A stretch of DNA of 64,000 nt from Haloactinospora alba (GCF_006717075.1 NZ_VFQC01000001.1:1411501-1475500); one strand, 5' to 3'; shown: positions 25,369 to 36,807, counted from the first letter of the stretch. Notes: generated from the sequence alone by a model not told the origin. Translations and numbers: made by a program.

Positions 25369-26862
25369 TCAGTCCGGGTACTGGCCGGTCTCCAGCCTCC
25401 CGTTGACACGTCGGGGGATGTTCAGCGGGTTGCCGTCCTGCAGCGCCTCGGGGAGGAGGTGGTTCGGTACCTGCTGGTAGCACACCGGACGCAGGAAACG
25501 TCGGATGGCGGTACTGCCGACTGAGGTGTGCAGTACCGAGGTGCTGGCCGGGTAGGGCCCACCATGGTGCATCGCGTGGGTCACGGACACGCCGGTCGGC
25601 CAGCCGTTCCACAGCACCCGTCCCGCCCGTCCGTCCAGACGCCTCAGCAGGGGAGCCGCTGTCTCGTCATCGTCCTCGGCGTGTACGGTCGCGGTGAGCT
25701 GGCCGGGAAGCGCATCGGCGACCCGCAGCATCTCGGATTCCGATCCGTAGCTGACGATGAGGGAGACCGGGCCGAACCGTTCCCGCAGGAACTCCTCCGT
25801 GTGCTCGAGGAACCGGGTGGCGCTCGTGCGTACCAGAGCGGGCGTCCGCGCCGGTACCCCGTCCGGTCCCGAAACAGTGTCCCCGCCGACGAGAACCTCG
25901 GCCGCCGGATGCGTGAGAAGCGCGTCGAGCCCGGACTCGAACCCCTGCGCGACGTGCTCGTTGAGCAGCGGGGCGGCGGGGAGCTGGCGTACCGAGGCGG
26001 CCATGTCCTCCAGCTCCGTCTCCTCCGGCAGCAGCAGGATTCCGGGCTTGGTGCAGAACTGTCCCGCACCGAGTGTGAACGAGCCGACATAGCCGCTGCG
26101 GATGTGTTCTCCGCGGGTCGCCACGGCGGCCCGCGTGACGAACACCGGGTTGAGGCTGCCGAGTTCGCCGTAGAAGGGGATGGGGTCGGGGCGGCTCGCC
26201 GCGAGGTCGTGCAGGGTCCGTCCGGCCGTGGTCGATCCCGTGAAGCCCACCGCCCGGGTTCGGGGGTGCAGCACCGCGCGTCTCCCGGTCTCCTCTCCCA
26301 ACACGACGGCGAACGTCCCCTCCGGGGCACCGGACCGTTCCAGGGCCCCGGCGACCAGCTCACCGGTGCGCACGGAGAGCGCGGGATGGCCGGGGTGCGC
26401 TTTGGCGACCACGGGGTTTCCCGCAGCGAGCGCGGAAGCGGCGTCGCCGCCGGCGACACTGAAAGCGAACGGAAAGTTGCTGGCACCGAACACGAGGACA
26501 GGCCCCAACGGGGAGAGGCTGCGCCGCACGTCGGGCCGGGGAGCGACCGGCCAGTTCGGGTCGGCAGTGTCGATGGTGGCTTCCAGGTATCCGCCGTCCT
26601 CGAGCACCTCGGCGAACAGCCGTAGCTGGAAAGTGGTGCGGCCGAGCTCGCCGCGCAGGCGCGGCTCGGGAAGGTGGGTCTCCTCCCGGGCCAGCGGAAC
26701 CAGCTCGTCCGCTGCCGTGTCCAGAGCGTCGCCGACAGCGCGCAGCATCGCGGCGCGCTCGTGGGGGCGAAGAGCCCCGAACTCCCCGGCAGCGTGAGCC
26801 GCGGCCTCCATGGTGCTGTCCAGCGTCGCTTCGGACGTTTCCCGGATCGCGGATTCGCTCAT
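25369..26862 (-). CDS. Aldehyde dehydrogenase, ketoglutarate-semialdehyde dehydrogenase type
   Basis: This 497-aa NAD(P)-dependent aldehyde dehydrogenase has VFGASNFPFAFS, GFTGSTTAGR, the active-site Glu in YGELGSLNPVF and the catalytic Cys in LGAGQFCTKPG. The long C-terminus (HHGGPYPAS, RFLRPVCYQQVPNHLLP) is typical of the KGSADH subgroup that oxidises 2-oxoglutarate semialdehyde from sugar-acid or hydroxyproline breakdown. ATG 26862 has GAGAGGG about 8 nt upstream; ATG 26904 is an alternative. No partner pathway genes are adjacent, so the substrate is uncertain. Confidence 0.85.
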   Translation of the reverse strand: MSESAIRETSEATLDSTMEAAAHAAGEFGALRPHERAAMLRAVGDALDTAADELVPLAREETHLPEPRLRGELGRTTFQLRLFAEVLEDGGYLEATIDTADPNWPVAPRPDVRRSLSPLGPVLVFGASNFPFAFSVAGGDAASALAAGNPVVAKAHPGHPALSVRTGELVAGALERSGAPEGTFAVVLGEETGRRAVLHPRTRAVGFTGSTTAGRTLHDLAASRPDPIPFYGELGSLNPVFVTRAAVATRGEHIRSGYVGSFTLGAGQFCTKPGILLLPEETELEDMAASVRQLPAAPLLNEHVAQGFESGLDALLTHPAAEVLVGGDTVSGPDGVPARTPALVRTSATRFLEHTEEFLRERFGPVSLIVSYGSESEMLRVADALPGQLTATVHAEDDDETAAPLLRRLDGRAGRVLWNGWPTGVSVTHAMHHGGPYPASTSVLHTSVGSTAIRRFLRPVCYQQVPNHLLPEALQDGNPLNIPRRVNGRLETGQYPD

Positions 26863-27056
26863 GGTGTTCGCCCTCTCCGCAGCAGAACGTGTCCCTTCCG
26901 TCATGGATAGCACCCGACGGAGAGGACGACCATGGGATCTCGGGAGTCGAGACACACCGGAGCAGGGGTGTGTGGGTCCCCGGCACGTCTCCCGAACACC
27001 TCCTGGCCCGCGCGCGTCTTCCCGGACCGGCTGGGGAGAGGGGTGGCGGTGGAGGA

Positions 27057-27935
27057 TCACTCCTGTGCGGCGCTGGTCCCCGACACGGCTTCGGCGACGA
27101 GCCGCTCCTCGGTGGCTCCCAGACGCCAGTACCCCGTGAACGTCACCGCTGAGCGGGAGAACCCCCGTTCGTCGCAGAGGTGGCGGCGCAGGGAGCGGAC
27201 GGTCGCGGACTCGCCCGCCACCCAGGCGTAGGGGTTCCCGGTGGGAAGGGCGGCGCCGCGTACCGCGTCCAGAAGCTGGCCGCGCCGCTGTTGGGGGAAC
27301 CGGTCCCGGGGCAACCATGTGATGTTGGCACCGGAGCTGGTGGGGAGGTACTGCTGGTCCTCCGCGTGCGGCACCTCGATCCAGACGTGTGCCGGAACGT
27401 CGGCGGGGAGCCATGCCAGGATGCCGGCCGCCGCGGGCAGCGCCGTCTCGTCGGCGGCGATCAGTACCCAGTCGGTTCCGGCCGGTGGGCGGAAGTCCAC
27501 CCCTCTGTTGTCCGCGACAACCGGGCCGAGGGCGGTGACGTTGTCACCGGGACGGGCGCGGGAAGCCCACCGGGAGGCGGGGCCGTCGTCGCCGTGCAGG
27601 GCGAAGTCCACGTCGACCTCCGCCGGGGACCAGCGCTGTTGCCGCACTGTGTAGGAGCGCATGATCCCTCGTTCCTCCGGGGCCATGGCGCGCCACTCCC
27701 GGAACCATTCGGAGCCCGAGTCGACGGGAACCACCGGCCGGGACTGGTGGGGGTGGGGGAAGAACAGCTTGATTCGCTGGTCGCGGCCTCCGGCGGCGAA
27801 GTCCGTGAGCTCGTGACCGCCGAAGGTGATCCGGAGCATCGTGCTGCTGAGGCGTTGGGTGCGCACGACGTACAGGTCGAAGAAGTGGAACGGTGCGGCT
27901 GTCGGGGACGGTGCGGCGGGTGCTGTCGTGGCCAT
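27057..27935 (-). CDS. Siderophore-interacting protein (FAD-dependent ferric reductase)
   Basis: This 292-aa ViuB/SIP-family flavoprotein releases iron from imported ferric siderophores by reduction. The FAD site RSYTVRQ, the long FAD_binding_9 beta barrel (residues about 15-140), and the SIP C-terminal domain with ADETALPAAAGIL and YAWVAGESATVR are complete. The start is ATG 27935, 23 bp after the stop of the binding-protein gene, so the two form an operon under the iron box at 29028-29066. Confidence 0.9.
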   Translation of the reverse strand: MATTAPAAPSPTAAPFHFFDLYVVRTQRLSSTMLRITFGGHELTDFAAGGRDQRIKLFFPHPHQSRPVVPVDSGSEWFREWRAMAPEERGIMRSYTVRQQRWSPAEVDVDFALHGDDGPASRWASRARPGDNVTALGPVVADNRGVDFRPPAGTDWVLIAADETALPAAAGILAWLPADVPAHVWIEVPHAEDQQYLPTSSGANITWLPRDRFPQQRRGQLLDAVRGAALPTGNPYAWVAGESATVRSLRRHLCDERGFSRSAVTFTGYWRLGATEERLVAEAVSGTSAAQE

Positions 27936-27958
27936 GGGAGGAATCCTGTGTCGTTGGT

Positions 27959-28975
27959 TCAGGTGACTTTGTCGGCGTCGTTCAGTGCTTGCGCGAGGGA
28001 CTCGAGGAGGGGAGCGCAGCCGGCGTAGGAGAACCGCGGTTCGCTCACCCACGGGATGACCTGGTCGGCCCCGACAGCGGGAAGCTCGTTCCACATGGGC
28101 TTGTCGGTGAGGTCATCGGGCTGGAGAGCCGTGCTCCGGTTGTCGAGCATGATGATGTCGGCGTCGTACTTGTCCGCGTTCTCCCAGCTCAGGCTCTCGA
28201 AAAAGCCGTCCTCGTCGAGGTTGTCGGGGACGACGAGGTTCACGCCGAGTTCGTGGAAGTAGCGCAGGTCGGCCGAGGGGTCCGGCGCGGAGGCGTAGAA
28301 CAGGTCGGCGCTTCCGGAGGCGGCCAGGACCGTGGTGTCGGGGTTGTCCGTCGCGGCTTTCCGGAGGGACTCCACCGCCGCGTCGAACCGGTCCTTTGCC
28401 TCGGTGACGGCGGCGGACTCCATGTCTGCGCCGAGCGCCTCGGCGAGCTCGGCGTGCCGTTCGAGCGGTTCGGGGAGTGAGACGCCGGCCACGTTCAGTC
28501 CGATGCTCGGGGCGAGGCCGAGGATCTCGTCCGCGCTCTCCTGGGGGACGTACCAGAGCTGGTCGTCCTCGTACATGCTGGAGACGAGCAGGTCGGGCTC
28601 CAGCGCGGCGTACTCCTCGATGTTGAACTCCCCCCAGGCGTTGCCGAGGACAGTGACACCGTCGACGTCGAGATCCCCCGCCTGGACGTCGGGGGAGCCG
28701 TCCTCGGACTTCGTGGGGCCGAACACGGCCGCGCACTCCACGCCGTAGTCGTGCAGGACCGCGGCGGTGCCGACGAACGCGGTGATGGTCGTGGGGACGG
28801 TATTGGTCGAGACCGTCTCGCCACGGTCGTCGGTGAACTTCCAGGAGCCCGTGCCGCCCTCGGACTCGGAAGCCTCCGGGGAGGCGCACGCGGCGGCCAG
28901 ACCGCTGAGGGCGAGCGTTCCTCCCAAGGCGAGGAACCCCTTGCGGGAGAGTTCGGGCGCACGACCGTGCGGCAT
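27959..28975 (-). CDS. Iron-siderophore ABC transporter substrate-binding lipoprotein
   Basis: This is a 338-aa periplasmic-type binding protein anchored as a lipoprotein. The signal has twin basic residues, a hydrophobic core and lipobox LSGLAAAC (Cys about 30). The mature part is an FepB/FhuD-type fold (TITAFVGTAAVLHDYG, VTVLGNAWGEFNIEEYAALE, ADIIMLDNRS). ATG 28975 follows AAAGGAAACG. It is divergent from two permease genes across a double iron box and probably binds the same ferric siderophore. The ligand is unknown. Confidence 0.9.
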   Translation of the reverse strand: MPHGRAPELSRKGFLALGGTLALSGLAAACASPEASESEGGTGSWKFTDDRGETVSTNTVPTTITAFVGTAAVLHDYGVECAAVFGPTKSEDGSPDVQAGDLDVDGVTVLGNAWGEFNIEEYAALEPDLLVSSMYEDDQLWYVPQESADEILGLAPSIGLNVAGVSLPEPLERHAELAEALGADMESAAVTEAKDRFDAAVESLRKAATDNPDTTVLAASGSADLFYASAPDPSADLRYFHELGVNLVVPDNLDEDGFFESLSWENADKYDADIIMLDNRSTALQPDDLTDKPMWNELPAVGADQVIPWVSEPRFSYAGCAPLLESLAQALNDADKVT

Positions 28976-29027
28976 GGCGTCGTTTCCTTTCTGCGTTGAT
29001 GGCCGCCTGCAGCGACCGAAAACAACA

Positions 29028-29066
29028 TTAGCTTACCCTAACCTATGTTAGGTTAAGCTAACCAAA
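29028..29066. promoter_or_regulatory. Double DtxR/DmdR-type iron box
   Basis: Two tandem 19-bp sites, TTAGCTTACCCTAACCTAT (29028-29046) and TTAGGTTAAGCTAACCAAA (29048-29066), both resemble the actinomycete iron-box consensus TTAGGTTAGGCTAACCTAA. They sit between the divergent binding-protein and permease genes. Iron-loaded DmdR/IdeR would repress both directions. Confidence 0.88.
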
Positions 29067-29106
29067 ATCGTTATGTCACGGATCTCGTTACCAGGGGAGC
29101 GTGCAC

Positions 29107-30174
29107 GTGTCCCTCACCCACCCGCAGCGGTCCGACAGGAAACGTCCGGTCGCTCCGCCCGGCCCCGCCCCGGCAGGGGAGCGGTCCCACAACGGGGCGC
29201 GTGCGGCGGGCCTGGCGTGCGCTTTCGTGCTCCTGGTCCTCGTGTGTCTGCTCAGCGTCGTTGTGGGGGCGAGGCACCTGCCGCCGCTGGTCGTGTGGCA
29301 CGGCCTTCTCGACAGTGCCTCCGACTCCGCCACCGTCGTGCGCGAGATGCGCCTACCGCGCACCCTGTTGGGGCTTCTCGCCGGAACGGCGCTCGGCATA
29401 GCCGGCGGTGTCATGCAGGCCATCACCCGCAACCCCTTGGCTGATCCCGGAGTTCTGGGGATCAACGCCGGCGCGTCCGCATCCGTGGTGACCGCGATAT
29501 CCGCACTGGGTGTCACCACGTTCGACGGCTACGTATGGTTCGCCTTCCTGGGTGCGGCAGTGGTCTCCGCACTGGTGTACGTGGTCGGCGGGGGAAGCGG
29601 AGCGACGCCGGCGCGGCTGGCCCTGGCCGGAACGGCGATCGGAGCGGCCGTCTACTCCTACGTGAACGCGGTTCAACTGCTGGACACGGCGTCACTGGAC
29701 AGAATGCGCTTCTGGACGGTCGGTTCGCTGGCCGCGGCGCAGACGGACACGGCGGTGAAGATGGCGCCCTTCGTCGCCCTCGGGGGGATCACGGCACTGG
29801 CCCTCGCCTCCTCGCTGAACGCGCTGGCGCTGGGGGACGACATGGCGCGGGCACTGGGTGTCGCCCCCGCGACCACCCGTGCGGTGGCGATGGCGGCTGT
29901 GACGTTGCTGTGCGGGGCGGCGACCGCCGCGTGCGGGCCGATCGTCTTCGTGGGACTGGCCGTGCCCCACATGGTCCGTGCTGTGACCGGTCCCGACCTC
30001 CGCTGGCTACTGGCCTACTGCACCGTCCTCGCGCCAGTGCTCTTCCTCGGCGCCGACGTGCTGGGCCGGATTCTCGCGCGGCCGGCGGAGATACAGGTGG
30101 GGGTGATGACGGCCCTGCTGGGCGGGCCGTTCTTCCTCGCTCTGGTACGGCGGAACAGGACGGTGGGCGCATGA
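29107..30174 (+). CDS. FecCD-family siderophore ABC permease 1
   Basis: This 355-aa inner-membrane permease has about ten helices after a 35-residue cytoplasmic leader. Family blocks are RLPRTLLGLLAGTALGIAGG, QAITRNPLADPGVLGINAGA and GPIVFVGLAVPHMVR, with the C-terminal coupling helix GVMTALLGGPFFL. GTG 29107 is preferred because AGGGGAG is 7 nt upstream; GTG 29101 would be too close. It is coupled to the second permease by ATGA and starts 40 bp from the iron box. Confidence 0.9.
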   Translation: MSLTHPQRSDRKRPVAPPGPAPAGERSHNGARAAGLACAFVLLVLVCLLSVVVGARHLPPLVVWHGLLDSASDSATVVREMRLPRTLLGLLAGTALGIAGGVMQAITRNPLADPGVLGINAGASASVVTAISALGVTTFDGYVWFAFLGAAVVSALVYVVGGGSGATPARLALAGTAIGAAVYSYVNAVQLLDTASLDRMRFWTVGSLAAAQTDTAVKMAPFVALGGITALALASSLNALALGDDMARALGVAPATTRAVAMAAVTLLCGAATAACGPIVFVGLAVPHMVRAVTGPDLRWLLAYCTVLAPVLFLGADVLGRILARPAEIQVGVMTALLGGPFFLALVRRNRTVGA

Positions 30175-31214
30175 GGCGTACGCGCGTGTGCGTCATCCGC
30201 CGTGGCTCGTGGTCACTGCGTTTCTCCCGGCGGGCGCTGGCCGCGGGGATGGGCTGCTTCCTCGCGGCCCTGGCCCTCGGGATCCTGGTCATCGGGAGCG
30301 GCGACTACCCGATGAGTGCGGGAGACGTGCTCCGTACCCTCGCGGGGGGAGGGACACGCCCGGAGACGTTCATCGTCAACAACGTTCGCCTCCCCCGGGT
30401 GGTGACGGCCCTGCTCGCTGGCGCGGCTCTGGCGCTGGCGGGAGCGGTCTTCCAGACACTGACGCGCAACCCTCTGGGAAGCCCGGACGTGCTCGGTTTC
30501 ACCCAGGGCGCTACAGCGGGCGCTCTGCTGGCCATAGTCGTGTTCGGCGCGGACAGCGGCGCTCTGGCGGGGGGAGCGGTCCTCGGCGGAGTGGCGACCG
30601 GCGGGCTGATATATGCCGTCGTGTGGCCCCGGGGACTGCACGGCTACCGTCTGATCCTGGTCGGGATCGGTACGGCCGCCATACTCACCGGGTTCAACGG
30701 TTACCTGCTGACGCGGGCGCAGATCACCGAAGCGGCCCGAGCCACGCTGTGGCTGACGGGGAACCTGAACGGCCGGGGATGGGAGGACGTGCTTCCGCTG
30801 GCGGTAGCGATGGTGGTACTGGTTCCCCTCGTGCTCCTGGGACTGGGACGCCCCCTGAGGCTTCTGGAGATGGGAGAGGACACCGCGCGGGTGCTCGGAG
30901 TCCGGGTGGAACGCCTGCGGACGGCTCTGCTGGTGGCCGCGGTGCTGTTGACCGCCTTCGCCGCGGCTGCCGTCGGTCCCGTGGCGTTCGTCGCGCTGAC
31001 GGCCCCGCACCTGGCGCGTCGGTTGACCCGCACGCCCGGTCCGAACCTCGCCGTGAGTCTGTGCATGGGGGCTGTGTTGCTGGTGGGTGCCGACTGGGTG
31101 GCCCAGCACGCCGTTCCCGGGCGGGAACTGCCAGTGGGGGTGGTGACCGGATTGCTCGGCGGCGGTTACCTGGTGGGGCTACTGGCGGCGGAACGCAGAG
31201 CCGGACGAATATGA
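30171..31214 (+). CDS. FecCD-family siderophore ABC permease 2
   Basis: This 347-aa second half of the heterodimeric permease shows RLPRVVTALLAGAALALAGA, FQTLTRNPLGSPDVLGFTQG, VGPVAFVALTAPHLARRL and VVTGLLGGGYLVGLL. ATG 30171 overlaps the previous stop. No ATP-binding subunit gene follows; the downstream gene is a hydrolase, so the ATPase must be supplied from another locus. Confidence 0.9.
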   Translation: MRRTRVCVIRRGSWSLRFSRRALAAGMGCFLAALALGILVIGSGDYPMSAGDVLRTLAGGGTRPETFIVNNVRLPRVVTALLAGAALALAGAVFQTLTRNPLGSPDVLGFTQGATAGALLAIVVFGADSGALAGGAVLGGVATGGLIYAVVWPRGLHGYRLILVGIGTAAILTGFNGYLLTRAQITEAARATLWLTGNLNGRGWEDVLPLAVAMVVLVPLVLLGLGRPLRLLEMGEDTARVLGVRVERLRTALLVAAVLLTAFAAAAVGPVAFVALTAPHLARRLTRTPGPNLAVSLCMGAVLLVGADWVAQHAVPGRELPVGVVTGLLGGGYLVGLLAAERRAGRI

Positions 31215-31318
31215 GACACGCCGGGGCGCGTGTTGTCCCCGCCTCGGCCCGGGACACCCACCCCCGATACCGGGACGGCCGTACAACGACCTCCCAGCGT
31301 CGGGTAGACCTGGAACAC

Positions 31319-32206
31319 ATGGACGTCGCGCGCATCGCCTACGACCGCACGGGCAGCGGAACCCCCGTCGTGCTGCTGCACGGACTGGCACACCGGCGCC
31401 AGACGTGGTACCCGGTGATGAGGAACCTCGCACACCGACACGAGGCGATCGCGCTCGATCTTCCCGGGTGCGGGAGCAGCCCCGACCCTCCGGAGGGGGA
31501 ACGCTACGACGTCGCGGCACTGGCGGAGACGGTGCGGCGTTTCTGCGCCGAGCTCGGAGTCGACCGCCCGCATGTCGTGGGGAACTCCCTCGGCGGAGCG
31601 GTCGCGTTGGAACTCGGCGCGTGCGGCTTCGCGGCCTCGGCCACGGCGCTGTCCCCGGTCGGCTTCAACGCCGGCGCACAACAGAACGGGCATCGTTTGC
31701 TGGCCCAAAGCGCGACGTTGGCGTCGCTCCTGCCGCAGCGCCTGTGGCGAGCCGCTGCGGGGAGCAGGCCGGGGCGGGCGGTCGCTCGGCGGGCGCTCCG
31801 GGGAGACCCCTCCTCGCACTCCGCACGCGGACTGGTTTTCGACACGAGCGTACTGACCCCGGGCTCACCCTTCCTGCGGATGCTTCCCCGGGTGGCCGAC
31901 TACACCTTTACCGGAACCGTCCCATGCCCCGTCACTGTCGCCTGGGGCGACCGGGACCGGCTGCTGCCTCCCGGGAACGCCCGCCGAGCGCTGAACCGCA
32001 TCCCCCACGCCCGTCAGGTCACCCTGCTCCGGTGCGGACACATCCCCATGTCGGACAATCCGCGCGCGGTGGCCCACGAGATCCTGCAGACGTGCCACGA
32101 GGCCGACAGCGCCGGCACCGTTGGAACCGCGGCAGCGTCGGGGGCGAGAGACCCGGGAGCCCAGGGGGCGGACGCCACATCCGCTCCCGGTGGCGGGAGC
32201 CGCTGA
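31319..32206 (+). CDS. Alpha/beta hydrolase, possibly linked to siderophore use
   Basis: This is a 295-aa alpha/beta-hydrolase fold protein. The oxyanion segment LLHGLAH, the nucleophile elbow GNSLGG, the acid in WGDRDRL and the base in CGHIPM give a complete triad. ATG 31319 begins the first strand (MDVARIAYDRTGSG). An ATG at 31211 overlapping the permease stop (ATGA) is also in frame and would add 36 polar residues. By position it could be a siderophore esterase or lactonase, but nothing in the sequence shows the substrate. Confidence 0.75.
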   Translation: MDVARIAYDRTGSGTPVVLLHGLAHRRQTWYPVMRNLAHRHEAIALDLPGCGSSPDPPEGERYDVAALAETVRRFCAELGVDRPHVVGNSLGGAVALELGACGFAASATALSPVGFNAGAQQNGHRLLAQSATLASLLPQRLWRAAAGSRPGRAVARRALRGDPSSHSARGLVFDTSVLTPGSPFLRMLPRVADYTFTGTVPCPVTVAWGDRDRLLPPGNARRALNRIPHARQVTLLRCGHIPMSDNPRAVAHEILQTCHEADSAGTVGTAAASGARDPGAQGADATSAPGGGSR

Positions 32207-32294
32207 CCCGACCGCGAGGCGGCGTCGTCTTCCCGCCGCGGCGCGGGCAGCGGCCCCGCGACGGATCCTCCGGCCGGGGAGCGCGCTGGCGGTG

Positions 32295-34646
<2,352 letters not shown>

Positions 34647-35015
34647 GGTTGTGGTCCACCTTCGCTGTCTGTGAGTCCGGGACGGGCCGTTCGCTGCCGG
34701 ACCCGGGGTTACCGTCCCTTCCGAACCTAAAGGACCCGGACTGTGGGCGTTGCTGGTCGTGCGCGGGAACGGCGGGCCGTGTTGTCCGGGAACGTGACGG
34801 AACCTCTGGGAACGAACGCACGGTCGGGCCGGTACCGCTCGGTCACGGGAAGAGGCCCGAGCGTGCCGTGGGCCGTGCGGCGCCCCCGGGGGGTGCTGCT
34901 CCTGGTCACGGTACGGCGCGCACCATTGATGCCCTGGCAGGTCACCTGTTAGAGAAGAAGCAAGGACCCCTTCCGACCTTCCGGAAGGACGGTGCCAACG
35001 AGGGGTGGGATAAAC
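34647..35015. other. 369-bp divergent intergenic region
   Basis: This region separates tex from the eRF1-like gene. It contains TTGATG at about 34926 with TTAGAG 17 nt later as a weak promoter, and a 12-bp palindrome CCTTCCGGAAGG just before the ribosome site of the downstream gene. No small gene was found. Confidence 0.3.
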
Positions 35016-36197
35016 GTGATCCTTGATCAGGCATCGTTGCGCGAGCTCGCGGCTATGAAGGACGAGATGGGAGTGCTGTCCGTCTACGCGACCGCCGACC
35101 CACGGGAAAAGTCAACCTCCTGGCCGGCTTGGCGCCGTGAGGTGAACAACGAGCTCTCCGCGCTACGGGACGACGTGGCGGCGAACGGGGAGAAGAAACG
35201 TAAGACCGCGGTGCTCGCGAAACTCGACTCGCTGGAAACGGACCTCGCGGATGTGCTCGACACGGGCGAGAGCGGGGTGGGCCGGGCCCTTTTCGCCCCC
35301 GTCAGCAGCGACGAGGTACGCATGCTGTCGCTGCAGATGCCACTCGAGGACCGCGCCGTACTCGAGTCCCGGCCCTACCTGAGGCCGCTTGCTGCCGCAC
35401 TGAGTATCGGCGCTCCCGCCGGTATCCTGGCGGTCTCCCGGGACGGGGTGCGTCTGGTCGACCTGCGCTTCGGGGCGGCGACCGAGGTAACCAAGTTCTC
35501 CTTCGAGGTCGACACCAGTGAGTGGCGCACGATGCGTGGTGCGGGAGGCGGCAAGTCGGGGCCGGCCGCCCACGTCTCACCGCAGTACGACCGGTTCGAC
35601 CGCCGCGTGGAGCAGAACCTCATCCAGTTCCTCCAGTCGATCCGTCCCGACATCGAGGAGCACGCGCGCCAGCAGGGGTGGCAGAGCCTCGTGATCACCG
35701 GTGAGCCCCGGCTGGTCGAAACGGTCCGTGGCAAACTCCCCGCCAACGGCCACCGCGACATCATCGTGTTGGACCGGGTGCTGGAGAGCCTGTCCGCCTC
35801 GGAGATCGCAGCCCAGATCCGTCCCGAGCTGGAAGCGATCCGGACCCGCCGCTGCCGGGAACTGGCCGAACGGGCACGCGGAACCGCGCTGTCCGGTGGC
35901 CAAGCGACGGTCGGAGTCAGCGACACGCTCGGCGCGTTCCGGGAGGGAAGGGTCGCGCATCTGATACTTGCGAGCGACCAGCGGTTGAGCGGCCACAGAA
36001 CGAGTGACGGCCAGTACTTCCCCGAGGGGGAGCTCCCGAGCCAGCAGACCGACGGCAGCGTCACCCACGAGCCCGACCTCGGTGAACGCATGATCGAACG
36101 CGCGCTCACCAGCGGTGCCGACGTCACCGTGCTGCCAACCGACGTGGCACACGTCCTGCAGGCTGATGAGGGGGTGGCGGCTTACCTGCGTTGGTGA
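35016..36197 (+). CDS. eRF1-like (VLRF1/baeRF) family protein
   Basis: This 393-aa protein has the three-part layout of bacterial eRF1-related proteins linked to release or rescue of peptidyl-tRNA. An N-terminal part (MGVLSVYATADPRE) leads to the middle domain with GAPAGILAVSRDGVRLVDL, then the QYDRFDRRVEQNLIQ helix. The C-terminal pelota-like alpha/beta domain (VAHLILASDQRLSG, GADVTVLPTDVAHVLQADEG) is complete. GTG 35016 has GGGGTGGGA just upstream; GTG 34992 is an alternative. The family call is by pattern; catalytic residues were not tested. Confidence 0.62.
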   Translation: MILDQASLRELAAMKDEMGVLSVYATADPREKSTSWPAWRREVNNELSALRDDVAANGEKKRKTAVLAKLDSLETDLADVLDTGESGVGRALFAPVSSDEVRMLSLQMPLEDRAVLESRPYLRPLAAALSIGAPAGILAVSRDGVRLVDLRFGAATEVTKFSFEVDTSEWRTMRGAGGGKSGPAAHVSPQYDRFDRRVEQNLIQFLQSIRPDIEEHARQQGWQSLVITGEPRLVETVRGKLPANGHRDIIVLDRVLESLSASEIAAQIRPELEAIRTRRCRELAERARGTALSGGQATVGVSDTLGAFREGRVAHLILASDQRLSGHRTSDGQYFPEGELPSQQTDGSVTHEPDLGERMIERALTSGADVTVLPTDVAHVLQADEGVAAYLRW

Positions 36198-36241
36198 CGG
36201 TGTCCGACGACGGGCGCGGAACCCGGTGCCCGCCGTCCCGG

Positions 36242-36361
36242 TCACCGGCGGGAGCCATACTCCGAGTTCCGCTTCATCAGGAACGCGACCACGGTGTAGA
36301 TCGCCGCGATACCAACGACCAGTAAACCGATAACGACAAACTCGGCGAATACCATACCCAT
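36242..36361 (-). CDS. Small single-helix membrane protein, 39 aa
   Basis: A 39-codon frame from ATG 36361 (or 36355) to TGA 36242 encodes MGMVFAEFVVIGLLVVGI, then AAIYTVVAFLMKRNSEYGSRR. It has one strongly hydrophobic helix followed by a short basic tail, the layout of a membrane-anchored small protein. It contains a TTA Leu codon. It lies between the eRF1-like gene and a Cys-rich gene on the same strand. No clear ribosome site is visible, and the function is unknown. Confidence 0.5.
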   Translation of the reverse strand: MGMVFAEFVVIGLLVVGIAAIYTVVAFLMKRNSEYGSRR

Positions 36362-36465
36362 ACCGGTGCTATGCCCGGTGCGGCCGGCAGTATGCCTGCT
36401 GGGCGGTTACCGTGCGTCTGTCCCGCGGTTCCGTAGCGGTCCGGTCCCGGTCCCGCGCGCCCGCC

Positions 36466-36807
36466 TCAGGAGTCCCCCTCCAGCAGGTCGGGAGCGTAGT
36501 ACTCGTCCACGGGTACTGGTCCCCGGTACCCCTGGCACATGCACGAACGGTAGCTGCTGCTGCTCTGTCCGGTCCATCGGCCGGGGATCACCACCTGCGC
36601 CTGACACATTTTGGTCTCGCGGTCGTGGAAGACGAGATGGTGGCCACACCCGCAGATCGGTTGGGGAGCGTGCTTGCCGCTGTGCACAGCCTGGTGCTGT
36701 TGCTCCTGGTGCTGCGGCCTGGCCGCTGGCCGCTCCGGTAGCAACCGCCCCACGAGAACCCCGCCGAGTGCGACCGCTGCTCCAATGACCAGACTGACTG
36801 GGTCCAT
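36466..36807 (-). CDS. Membrane-anchored Cys/His-rich small protein
   Basis: This 113-aa protein has one N-terminal hydrophobic helix (VSLVIGAAVALGGVLVGRLL), a polar linker rich in Gln and His, and then a zinc-type module: CGCGHHLVFHD, TKMCQAQV and SCMCQGYRGPVPVDEYY. Six Cys and several His suggest one or two metal sites. Similar cysteine patterns occur in uncharacterised actinobacterial proteins, as far as I recall. ATG 36807 is preceded by a GGTGG. The role is unknown. Confidence 0.65.
   Translation of the reverse strand: MDPVSLVIGAAVALGGVLVGRLLPERPAARPQHQEQQHQAVHSGKHAPQPICGCGHHLVFHDRETKMCQAQVVIPGRWTGQSSSSYRSCMCQGYRGPVPVDEYYAPDLLEGDS

Noticed and set aside
29535-30170. Upstream extension of the second permease frame
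   Set aside because: It lies antiphase within permease 1 and is basic and low-complexity. ATG 30171 with ATGA coupling is the real start.
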